Source: JALOAT01 sp050179875 (lineage in GTDB: Bacteria > Pseudomonadota > Gammaproteobacteria > Thiohalomonadales > Thiohalomonadaceae). Taken from it: 5,249 nt of DNA. The notes beneath the pieces were generated by a model that searched no databases, was not told where the DNA came from, and worked only from the letters and a program-made list of their open reading frames with translations. Of the stretch, positions 1-4,967 are shown piece by piece. The translations under genes and the position numbers were made by a program. The stretch lies in contig JBFXES010000199.1 of NCBI GenBank assembly GCA_050179875.1, positions 1-5,249 on the forward strand, written 5' to 3'. Within the stretch, counting starts at the first letter, position 1; every line of letters begins with the position of its first letter.

Positions 1-127
1 GCTGCGGCTGCGCGAGACGCTTGCGGAAGATGTCTCGGTCACGGTGGTTGCGGACCGTGGCTTTATGGATACGAACCTCATGGAGGTTCTGCGCGACAGC
101 CTGAAGTTCGACTACATCATCCGCCTG
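1..127 (+). pseudogene. Truncated IS4-family transposase (internal fragment)
   Basis: The stretch is identical at all 127 positions to 956-1082 of the intact transposase gene downstream, in the same orientation. It covers codons 153-194, including the second catalytic Asp in VVADRGFMD. Homology stops after the codon for Leu194, where the next bases are a run of G. The third catalytic residue (Glu) and the rest of the fold are therefore missing, so this copy cannot encode an active transposase. The left part lies outside the window, so it may extend to a normal 5' end. The frame stays open past the break for about 100 codons of unrelated sequence and stops at 425-427, inside the left end of the next IS. 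Perfect identity implies a recent duplication or recombination, or an assembly error. Confidence 0.9.
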
Positions 128-390
128 GGGGGGCAGGGGGTCAGGTCTCGCATTGTAACATCGGCTTGCTTGGCCACCGGGCATGCTACAAGGCGAGACC
201 CCCCGTCCGATAGTGACGTATTGGCGGAGATGGAAGTACCGGCTCCCGTTCACAACGATATTCGCCAGAAAGCGAGTGATAGTGAATTGGGTCGAGCAGG
301 CCTAAAGGCCATGATGGTCTTCTCGCCTCTTCCTCTAAACGAACCATGCAAGCTTCAGATTGAAGCAGAGACCGAAGATGGGATTGTTCC
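128..390. other. Spacer between the two IS copies; no convincing gene
   Basis: This 263-bp stretch holds the G-rich junction (127-140), the palindrome at 144-200 and otherwise featureless DNA with no start codon plus ribosome-binding site in a convincing frame. An open frame on the minus strand (425-186) has no family resemblance I recognise, and its predicted protein is low-complexity in Arg, Glu and Leu. The plus-strand open frame is only read-through from the truncated transposase. Confidence 0.6.
144..200. repeat. Imperfect palindrome, 18-bp arms, 21-bp loop (REP-like)
   Basis: The left arm ggtctcgcattgtaacat (144-161) pairs with the right arm atgctacaaggcgagacc (183-200) at 16 of 18 positions. 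Both arms are flanked outward by G/C-runs (136-140 and 201-204) that could lengthen the stem if a 3-base bulge (tca, 141-143) is allowed. A transcript would fold into a strong hairpin. It lies 16 bp from the broken end of the transposase fragment. Possible identities are a REP-like/IS200-associated palindromic unit, the end of another element, or a small MITE; the sequence alone does not decide. Confidence 0.75.
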
Positions 391-412
391 CTTAGGGATC
401 CCCTCATTTTTT
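391..412 (+). repeat. Left terminal inverted repeat of the IS
   Basis: It matches the reverse complement of 1661-1682 at 21 of 22 positions; the only mismatch is G395 against A1678. The perfect core is GGATCCCCTCATTTTTT (396-412). This is the expected transposase-binding end. Confidence 0.9.
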
Positions 413-500
413 CTGATCGGCACATAGAGATATTCGATCAAGCAAGTAGCTGATATGGCGGAAAATGTATCCCTGTTGAGACCTGACGGGGATACCGAGA

Positions 501-1661
501 ATGAAGAAAGCGGCAGCGAAATTCAGCCCGGACGACGTGTGGATGTACGTCGACGATGTCTTCGGAGCCGATATTCACGCGAAACGGGTTCAGTCGGTGG
601 CAAGCGCCGTGATCGGCGTGCTGGCGAGCGAGTCGCTGGCAGTGGCGGCGATTGGACAAGGGCTTGCTCACGTGTGCGGACTCAAGACGAAGTACGCCGT
701 CAAGCAGGTGGACCGGCTGGTAGGGAACAGCAAAGTCGACGTGTGGGATTATTTCCGCTACTGGGTGCGGTACGTGGTGGCGGAACGCAAGGCCATCGTA
801 GTGGCGCTGGACTGGACCGACTTCGATGCGGATGGTCACTCGACCATCGCGCTGAACCTGCTGACCGACCACGGGCGAGCCATCCCGTTGGTGTGGCGCT
901 CGGTGGAGAAGGCGCAGATGAAGGACAACCGCAACGAGTACGAAGACAGCGTGCTGCTGCGGCTGCGCGAGACGCTTGCGGAAGATGTCTCGGTCACGGT
1001 GGTTGCGGACCGTGGCTTTATGGATACGAACCTCATGGAGGTTCTGCGCGACAGCCTGAAGTTCGACTACATCATCCGCCTGCGCGGGAACGTGACGGTG
1101 ACGTCGAATACCGGCGAAAAACGCAAGGCCGCTGAATGGGTGGGAAAGAACGGCCAGACGCGAACACTTCGAAATGCGATGCTGACTGGGAAGAAGTTTG
1201 CGGCGCCCACGATCGTATGTAAGCAGACCAAGGGCATGGACGAGCCGTGGCTGCTGGTCGCGAGCGATGGCGAGGCGGTGCCGGCCGATCTGCTCAAATA
1301 CTACGCCAAGCGTTGGAGTATCGAAACCTACTTCCGCGACACCAAGGACCTGCGGTATGGGCTGGGAATGAGCGCGATCCACACCAAGAGCATCGAACGG
1401 CGTGACCGACTGTTTCTGCTGAGCGCCTTGGCTGTCGTATTGCTTACGCAGCTCGGCGCGGCCTGCGAGAAAGCCGGTTACGACCGGTACCTGAAGAGCA
1501 ACACGGAGAAGCGGCGAACGCACTCGCTGTTCCGGCAGGGACAGATGATCTATCAGCTGATCCCGACCATGGAAGAGCGCTGGCTTGTCGCCATCATGCA
1601 GGCATTCCATGACGCAATTCAGGCGCATCCGGCTCTAGCCAAGGTCTTTTCTGCGGTGTAA
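501..1661 (+). CDS. IS4-family DDE transposase, intact, 386 aa
   Basis: This is the transposase that would cut and rejoin the ends of the surrounding IS. The catalytic acidic residues are visible: Asp104 in ALDWTDFD, Asp170 in VVADRGF and Glu275 in RWSIETYF. The IS4-family signature Y-(2)-R-(3)-E-(6)-K is exact: Tyr268, Arg271, Glu275, Lys282. The region between the second Asp and the Glu (about 195-260) is the long beta-strand insertion typical of IS4 enzymes. The N-terminal 90 residues are helical and probably bind the terminal repeats. ATG 501 lies just downstream of gggga (488-492), a weak to moderate ribosome-binding site. The frame has no disruption and the length is usual, so the enzyme may be active. 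The stop at 1659-1661 touches the right inverted repeat. I do not assign a specific IS name. Confidence 0.95.
   Translation: MKKAAAKFSPDDVWMYVDDVFGADIHAKRVQSVASAVIGVLASESLAVAAIGQGLAHVCGLKTKYAVKQVDRLVGNSKVDVWDYFRYWVRYVVAERKAIVVALDWTDFDADGHSTIALNLLTDHGRAIPLVWRSVEKAQMKDNRNEYEDSVLLRLRETLAEDVSVTVVADRGFMDTNLMEVLRDSLKFDYIIRLRGNVTVTSNTGEKRKAAEWVGKNGQTRTLRNAMLTGKKFAAPTIVCKQTKGMDEPWLLVASDGEAVPADLLKYYAKRWSIETYFRDTKDLRYGLGMSAIHTKSIERRDRLFLLSALAVVLLTQLGAACEKAGYDRYLKSNTEKRRTHSLFRQGQMIYQLIPTMEERWLVAIMQAFHDAIQAHPALAKVFSAV
956..1082 (+). repeat. 127-bp perfect direct repeat (second copy of 1-127)
   Basis: This part of the intact transposase gene is repeated exactly at 1-127, an offset of 955 bp. The match starts at the window edge, so the repeat may be longer on the left. 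It ends sharply at 1082/127, where the intact copy reads cgcggg and the truncated one reads gggggg. Homologous recombination across the two copies would delete the spacer, the palindrome and the left half of the intact IS. Confidence 0.95.
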
Positions 1662-1682
1662 AAAAATGAGGGGATCCTTAAG
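1661..1682 (-). repeat. Right terminal inverted repeat of the IS
   Basis: Counterpart of 391-412, with the core aaaaaatgaggggatcc at 1661-1677. The A of the transposase stop codon is the first base of the repeat. Confidence 0.9.
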
Positions 1683-1813
1683 GCCTCAACGACGACAGCT
1701 CCCATGTAGAGACTCACCGCTGGGAGAAGAAGGTGTTGAAGGAGCGCGCGATTGAGGATGCGAAAGAGACATCGATCAGTTACAGCACCAGCATCCGAAA
1801 GCGGAAGTTATAG
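1682..1813 (+). pseudogene. Possible C-terminal remnant of an unidentified gene cut by the IS
   Basis: Directly after the IS, frame 2 stays open for 43 codons to a TAG at 1811-1813. It encodes a charged, helix-like peptide with the segments THRWEKKVLKERAIEDAKE and TSIRKRKL. It has no start codon of its own, so if real it is the tail of a gene whose 5' part is missing. A second frame (1756 to about 1860) also reads in a protein-like way (QLQHQHPKAEVIEAFNRKS), which raises the possibility of one gene with a frameshift. I recognise no family in either. The stretch is short enough to be chance. Confidence 0.3.
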
Positions 1814-1865
1814 AGGCTTTCAACCGCAAGAGCGATGGCCGTCGCATCGACGTCCCCAGGAACAA

Positions 1866-1985
1866 AAGACAAAGGAATTCGTCGTACCACCTCCGAAATA
1901 TCCTCTGCTCGATCTGCCCTTCAGTTTTGTCCTGGACGCGGTGCTCGCGCCGATGACCACGATGGTCGTGGCCTACGAGTACTAA
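1866..1985 (+). pseudogene. Remnant of a YceK/YidQ-like (DUF1375-like) lipoprotein, C-terminal end
   Basis: The frame ending in TAA at 1983-1985 encodes PKYPLLDLPFSFVLDAVLAP. This strongly resembles the conserved end of E. coli YceK (ILDLPFSLVFDTLLLP) and YidQ. Family members are small outer-membrane lipoproteins of about 75-110 aa with a signal peptide and lipobox Cys. Here the frame upstream (from 1752) is an Arg- and Ser-rich stretch without hydrophobic segment, Cys or ribosome-binding site, so the signal peptide and N-terminal half are gone or scrambled. I read it as a decayed fragment left beside the IS. A tandem second stop (TAG 1986-1988) follows. Confidence 0.55.
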
Positions 1986-2023
1986 TAGGGACGCGGACTA
2001 GTTCCCCGAGCGCGCCAACGGGG

Positions 2024-2051
2024 TTCAATTCTGCGCGCGAGCTGGCACAAT
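2024..2051 (+). promoter_or_regulatory. Weak candidate sigma70 promoter for gltS
   Basis: TTCAAT (2024-2029) and CACAAT (2046-2051) are 16 bp apart and match the -35 and -10 consensus at 3 and 4 of 6 positions. Transcription would begin near 2058, giving a leader of about 50 nt before TTG 2107. The match is modest; no other better placed pair was seen. Confidence 0.25.
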
Positions 2052-2066
2052 ACCGGGTTTTTTGAT

Positions 2067-2084
2067 GGCGCCAACGTGGGCGCC
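2067..2084 (+). repeat. Hairpin in gltS leader, GGCGCC arms
   Basis: Perfect 6-bp arms GGCGCC (2067-2072) and GGCGCC (2079-2084) surround a 6-base loop aacgtg. It lies between the ATG at 2065 and the ribosome-binding site at 2091. If translation began at 2065 the hairpin would sit in the first codons; if it begins at 2107 the hairpin lies just upstream of the ribosome-binding site. No T-run follows, so it is not a typical terminator. Confidence 0.5.
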
Positions 2085-2090
2085 GTTGAC

Positions 2091-2097
2091 AGGAAAG
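2091..2097 (+). promoter_or_regulatory. Ribosome-binding site that favours the TTG start of gltS
   Basis: AGGAAAG lies 9 nt before TTG 2107. The upstream alternatives TTG 2062 and ATG 2065 are preceded only by gggtttttt, without a purine-rich site at a suitable distance. The TTG start also yields a 400-aa product, essentially the length of E. coli GltS (401 aa). Confidence 0.55.
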
Positions 2098-2106
2098 TGC
2101 ATAGCC

Positions 2107-3309
2107 TTGCTGATCGTTCAAGTTGACGCCCTCTGGTCCTCCACAATCGCCATCATGCTGCTGCTCGCGGGGAAATTCCTCACGCAGCGCTACGAATTGC
2201 TCCGCCGCTACTCGATACCCGAACCACTGTTGGGCGGGGCCATGTGCGCAGCGGCGGTGGCCATCGCCTACTATGCGCTCGGCCTGCGCCTGGAGTTCTC
2301 GCTCGATTCGCGCGACACCTTGCTGCTGTACTTCTTCTCGGCCATCGGTCTGAGGGCCGAAGTTCGCACGTTGCTCAAGGGAGGACGCCCGCTGGTCATC
2401 CTGGCTCTCCTCTCCAGCACCTTCATCGTGCTCCAGAACCTGACGGGAATGGCCATTGCGGACGCGTTTGGGCTGGATCCGAAAGCCGGGTTGCTGGTGG
2501 GCTCGGTCTCGCTTACCGGCGGCGTCGGCACCACCATGGCGTGGTCGCCCATCTTTGCGGAACAGCACAACGTGGTGAACGCTGCGGAGCTGGGTATCGC
2601 AGCCAATACCGTCGGCCTGTTCGCGGCGTGCATCATCGGTGGACCCACGGCGGCATGGCTCATGCGGCGGCATCGGATCACCCCGTCCGGCGATTTCCGC
2701 CTGGCCGTCGGCACCATGGACGAGCGTTCCACGCGATTCAATTATTTCTACGTGCTGCGCGCCCTGTTCCTGCTCAACTGCACGCTGATCCTCGGCCTGG
2801 CGCTGGATGAGGTCTTCAAAGGGGCACCGATTACGCTCCCCACCTTCGTGAGTTGCCTCATGGCCGGCATCCTGATCCGCAACCTGCCCCTGCTGACGGG
2901 GCGTGACGTCATCGAGGCCTGGCCGGGCACGCTCAAAGGGCTGGCGCTGATCTCGGACATCACCCTCGGCATGTTCCTCACCATGGCGCTCATGGGCATG
3001 CAACTGTGGTCGCTGGAAGGGGTGTTCACCTTCGTGCTTGCCGCCCTGGCAGTGCAGATCATGCTGGCCATCGTCTACGCGGCCGTCGTGGTGTTCCGCG
3101 GCATGGGCGGCGACTACGAGGCGGCGGTGGTGTCCGCAGGGTTCAGCGGTATTTCGCTGGGATCCACGGCGACCGCAGTGGTCAACATGAGCGCCGTGAC
3201 CCAGCGCTTCGGCGCAGCCCACCACGCGTTCATCGTGGTGCCCCTGGTGTGCGGATTCCTCGTGGACCTGGCCAATGCGCTCATCATCGGCGGCATGCTG
3301 ACCTGGTGA
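2107..3309 (+). CDS. gltS: Sodium/glutamate symporter, GltS (ESS) family
   Basis: An inner-membrane secondary transporter, by homology importing glutamate with Na+. The 400-aa product is nearly all hydrophobic segments and lines up with E. coli GltS from end to end. RRYSIPEPLLGG (34-45) matches KKYTIPEPVAGG, and GLDPKAGLLVGSVSLTGGVG (122-141) matches the first reentrant-loop region. LPTFVSCLMAGILIRN matches the start of the second half, and SAGFSGISLGSTATAVVNM (343-361) matches the second loop region; the last is followed by QRFGAAHHAFIVVPLV. Two positions that are His in E. coli (GGHGT and AGHCG) are Val140 and Phe346 here, so substrate or ion preference may differ. I chose TTG 2107 on the ribosome-binding site; ATG 2065 would add 14 residues. 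It is convergent with qmcA and stands alone downstream of IS debris. Confidence 0.92.
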   Translation: MLIVQVDALWSSTIAIMLLLAGKFLTQRYELLRRYSIPEPLLGGAMCAAAVAIAYYALGLRLEFSLDSRDTLLLYFFSAIGLRAEVRTLLKGGRPLVILALLSSTFIVLQNLTGMAIADAFGLDPKAGLLVGSVSLTGGVGTTMAWSPIFAEQHNVVNAAELGIAANTVGLFAACIIGGPTAAWLMRRHRITPSGDFRLAVGTMDERSTRFNYFYVLRALFLLNCTLILGLALDEVFKGAPITLPTFVSCLMAGILIRNLPLLTGRDVIEAWPGTLKGLALISDITLGMFLTMALMGMQLWSLEGVFTFVLAALAVQIMLAIVYAAVVVFRGMGGDYEAAVVSAGFSGISLGSTATAVVNMSAVTQRFGAAHHAFIVVPLVCGFLVDLANALIIGGMLTW

Positions 3310-3345
3310 GGACCACCCTGGCGCGCGGACCCTGGGGATTGGCCT

Positions 3346-3398
3346 GTTGCGCTATGGCAACCTGCCGCAGCGGGCCCGCCCGCGTATCACTTGCGGGC
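3346..3398. other. Stem-loops in the convergent gltS/qmcA junction
   Basis: Three self-complementary elements crowd the 77-bp gap between the two stop codons: GTTGC/GCAAC (3346-3350/3357-3361), the perfect palindrome GCGGGCCCGC (3370-3379) and GCCCGC/GCGGGC (3378-3383/3393-3398). The last overlaps the qmcA stop codon. They could slow or end transcription from both sides, as expected between convergent genes, but neither strand shows a T-tract after a stem, so a classic intrinsic terminator is not supported. Confidence 0.35.
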
Positions 3399-4238
3399 GC
3401 CAAACAATGAATGCAGGCTCGCCTGGAGATCGCCCGGCAGGAGCACGGTCTTTGCGTTGTTGCTCTGTGCGAGGCCCTTGAGGGCGTCCACATAGCGTTC
3501 GCCGAGCAGGAAAATGACCGGAAGCTCCTTGTCCTTGATGGCCTCGGCGACCATGGAAATCGCGTCGCGTGACGCATCCGCAAGCACCTTCTTCGCTTCG
3601 GCGTCGCGGCGCGAGGCCTCCAGGCGGCCCTCGGCCTCGAGGATGGCTGCTTCCTTCTCGCCGTTGGCGCGGGTGACCGTGGCGCGGCGTTGGCGTTCGG
3701 CGGCAGCCTGTTCCTCCATGGCCTTCTGCATGGTCGGAGAAGGGCTGATGTCCTGGATCTCCACCGTCTTCACGGTGACACCCCATTCGGACACGTCATC
3801 GGAAATGGCGGCGAGCAGGCGCGCCTTAATCTGGTCGCGGGAGGAGAGCGCGTCGTCCATGTCCATTTCACCGATGATGGAACGCAGCGAGGTCTGCACC
3901 AGGGTCTGGATGGCGACGGCATAGTCTTCGACGCCGTATACGGCGCGCTCGGGGTTGAGCACGTTGATGTAGGCCACGGCGTTGGCGATGATGACCACGT
4001 TGTCGCGGGTGATGACGTCCTGCGAGGGCACGTCCAGCACGATGTCCTTGGTGGTGACCTTGTACGCCACGGTGTCGATGTACGGGATGATCATGTTCAG
4101 TCCGGGATTCAGCGTGCGGTGGTACTTGCCGAAACGCTGCACCACGTGCTTGTAGCCCTGGGGCACGATGCGCACGCCGAGGGCAATGGTGAGAATGACG
4201 AAGAATGCGAGAACGCCGAATACCGCGATGGTTTCCAT
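3387..4238 (-). CDS. qmcA: SPFH/Band 7 (stomatin-like) membrane protein, QmcA type
   Basis: A scaffold protein of the inner membrane that forms large oligomers. E. coli QmcA is linked to the FtsH/HtpX membrane quality-control network. The 283-aa product has one N-terminal membrane segment (about 4-22), then the typical stomatin opening VPQGYKHVVQRFGKYHRTLNPGLN-type region (25-48). The Band 7 core follows to about residue 165 (IPYIDTVAYKVTTKD, VPSQDVITRDNV, LRSIIGEMDMDD), with WGVTVKTVEIQDISPSPTM near its end. Residues 170-235 are an Ala/Glu/Arg-rich coiled coil for oligomerisation. It is slightly shorter than E. coli QmcA (305 aa) at the C-terminus. ATG 4238 is preceded by AGGGGAG (4254-4248) inside the end of the nfeD-like gene. 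The 6-bp gap shows co-transcription and probable co-translation with that partner. Confidence 0.93.
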   Translation of the reverse strand: METIAVFGVLAFFVILTIALGVRIVPQGYKHVVQRFGKYHRTLNPGLNMIIPYIDTVAYKVTTKDIVLDVPSQDVITRDNVVIIANAVAYINVLNPERAVYGVEDYAVAIQTLVQTSLRSIIGEMDMDDALSSRDQIKARLLAAISDDVSEWGVTVKTVEIQDISPSPTMQKAMEEQAAAERQRRATVTRANGEKEAAILEAEGRLEASRRDAEAKKVLADASRDAISMVAEAIKDKELPVIFLLGERYVDALKGLAQSNNAKTVLLPGDLQASLHSLFGARK

Positions 4239-4244
4239 GACCGC

Positions 4245-4715
4245 TTACTCCCCTTTGTTTCTGTTCTTCCTGGCCACGATGAGCGTATTGCCCGAAATAT
4301 CCTTCACCACGACGAGTTCGCCGGCGCGCAGATCGGCCTCGTCCGTGTAAAAATCCCATTCCTGCCGCCCGACCACGGGCACGGTGAAACGCAAGGTCCC
4401 GCGGCCGCTCTCCACCGGCGGCGCAATGACCGTCGCCACCTGGCCCACGAGTGCCTCCCGCGACATGCCGGCCAGGGTGCGGTGGTGTTCCATGCGCGGT
4501 TTCAGGTAGATGAACCAGCCGACGGTGAACGCCAGTGACGCGGCGGTCCAGGCCGCAATCTGGATTCCCAGCCCCATGTCGGGGAAGGCGTAGAGCAGCG
4601 CCGCCACGGGAATCGCGCCCAGCCCGAACCAGAAGATGGTGAAACTCGGCACGACGGCCTCCGCCGCCATCAGCAACACCCCGAACACGATCCAGTGCCA
4701 GTAGAGGATGGTCAC
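4245..4715 (-). CDS. NfeD-family membrane protein (YbbJ-like), partner of QmcA
   Basis: A small inner-membrane protein with a soluble OB-fold domain, thought to bind and assist SPFH proteins such as the one encoded next to it. The 156-aa product has three hydrophobic segments (about 5-21, 25-45, 50-71), with the family-like WHWIVFGVLLMAAEAVVPSF start. A C-terminal beta-rich domain follows (about 88-150: ALVGQVATVIAPPVESGRGT, LRAGELVVVKDISGNTLIV). This is the short NfeD form, without the N-terminal ClpP-like serine protease domain, as in E. coli YbbJ. The start is GTG (4715-4713), set by AAGGAG 7 nt upstream. It is the first gene of a two-gene operon with qmcA, the usual arrangement in proteobacteria. 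Confidence 0.9.
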   Translation of the reverse strand: MTILYWHWIVFGVLLMAAEAVVPSFTIFWFGLGAIPVAALLYAFPDMGLGIQIAAWTAASLAFTVGWFIYLKPRMEHHRTLAGMSREALVGQVATVIAPPVESGRGTLRFTVPVVGRQEWDFYTDEADLRAGELVVVKDISGNTLIVARKNRNKGE

Positions 4716-4722
4716 GCGCCTG

Positions 4723-4728
4723 CTCCTT
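4723..4728 (-). promoter_or_regulatory. Ribosome-binding site deciding the GTG start of the NfeD-like gene
   Basis: On the minus strand AAGGAG stands 7 nt before GTG 4715. The next in-frame Met is too far inside the first membrane segment to be a sensible start. Confidence 0.75.
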
Positions 4729-4744
4729 CAAGACTCGACGGCCC

Positions 4745-4773
4745 ATTATCCATTCCTGTGCCGAAGAAATGAA
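4745..4773 (-). promoter_or_regulatory. Candidate sigma70 promoter of the nfeD-qmcA operon
   Basis: On the minus strand the -10 GATAAT (4750-4745) matches consensus at 5 of 6 positions. It lies 17 bp from TTCATT (4773-4768), a weak -35 with 3 of 6. Transcription would begin near 4738, giving a leader of about 22 nt that includes the AAGGAG site. No other pair as good was seen in the divergent intergenic region. Confidence 0.45.
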
Positions 4774-4783
4774 AGCCGCGTTG

Positions 4784-4815
4784 CGTGCCGGACCCAGAGG
4801 CAGCAGGCCGGCACG
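4784..4815. repeat. 8-bp inverted repeat in the divergent intergenic region
   Basis: CGTGCCGG (4784-4791) and CCGGCACG (4808-4815) are perfect complements 16 bp apart. It sits just upstream of the proposed nfeD -35, between two divergent genes, so it could be an operator, but in GC-rich DNA an arm of this length may be chance. Apart from this and the promoter, the 252-bp gap (4716-4967) shows only a short CCCGG/CCGGG hairpin at 4916-4929. Confidence 0.35.
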
Positions 4816-4967
4816 GGGAAGCCGGTCGCCACCGAGGAGCACGTCTTCGGCCGCACATGAGTGTTCCCGTGGCGATGGTGACGGCATACACTGCCGGCGC
4901 ATGGGTTTGTCGAAACCCGGCATCCCGGGAGGGAAAGCCCTTCGAGTTTCGTTGTAAAGGAAAGAGA

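Larger units (their letters stand above)
391..1682 (+). mobile_element. Complete IS4-family insertion sequence, about 1.29 kb
   Basis: The element consists of terminal inverted repeats (391-412 and 1661-1682), a leader of 88 bp between the left repeat and the transposase start, and a single transposase gene whose TAA overlaps the right repeat by one base. The size and the single DDE transposase with a Y-R-E-K signature fit the IS4 family. Exact ends are uncertain: the perfect core of the repeats is 396-412/1661-1677, and CTTA/TAAG outside it also matches. I find no convincing 9-13 bp direct repeat flanking either candidate boundary, although IS4-type elements normally leave one. Confidence 0.85.

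Noticed and set aside
186..425. A 79-codon minus-strand open frame in the spacer
   Set aside because: It runs into the palindrome and begins in the left IS end, has no recognisable family or ribosome-binding site, and is probably chance.
438..1628. A 396-codon open frame on the minus strand across the whole transposase gene
   Set aside because: It is a mirror of the intact transposase frame in GC-rich DNA; the product is His/Arg/Gln-rich without family resemblance, and no ribosome-binding site supports it.
2086..2114. TTGACA at 2086-2091 as a strong promoter for gltS
   Set aside because: The hexamer at the proper spacing (GCTGAT, 2109-2114) is a poor -10, and transcription would begin downstream of the best start codon, inside the first membrane segment.
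1921..3225. A 434-codon open frame on the minus strand opposite gltS
   Set aside because: gltS is unmistakable on the plus strand; the antisense product is an Arg/His/Gln-rich composition artefact.
3370..3400. Intrinsic terminator between gltS and qmcA
   Set aside because: GC-rich stems are present, but no T-run follows on either strand; kept only as stem-loops.
3690..4538. A 282-codon plus-strand open frame across qmcA and the nfeD end
   Set aside because: It crosses two well-supported minus-strand genes and their junction, and its product is rich in His, Asp and Gly repeats typical of antisense shadows.
4862..4892. Promoter for the DUF4124-like gene (TACACT at 4887-4892)
   Set aside because: The -10 matches only 4 of 6 and no acceptable -35 lies 16-18 bp upstream.
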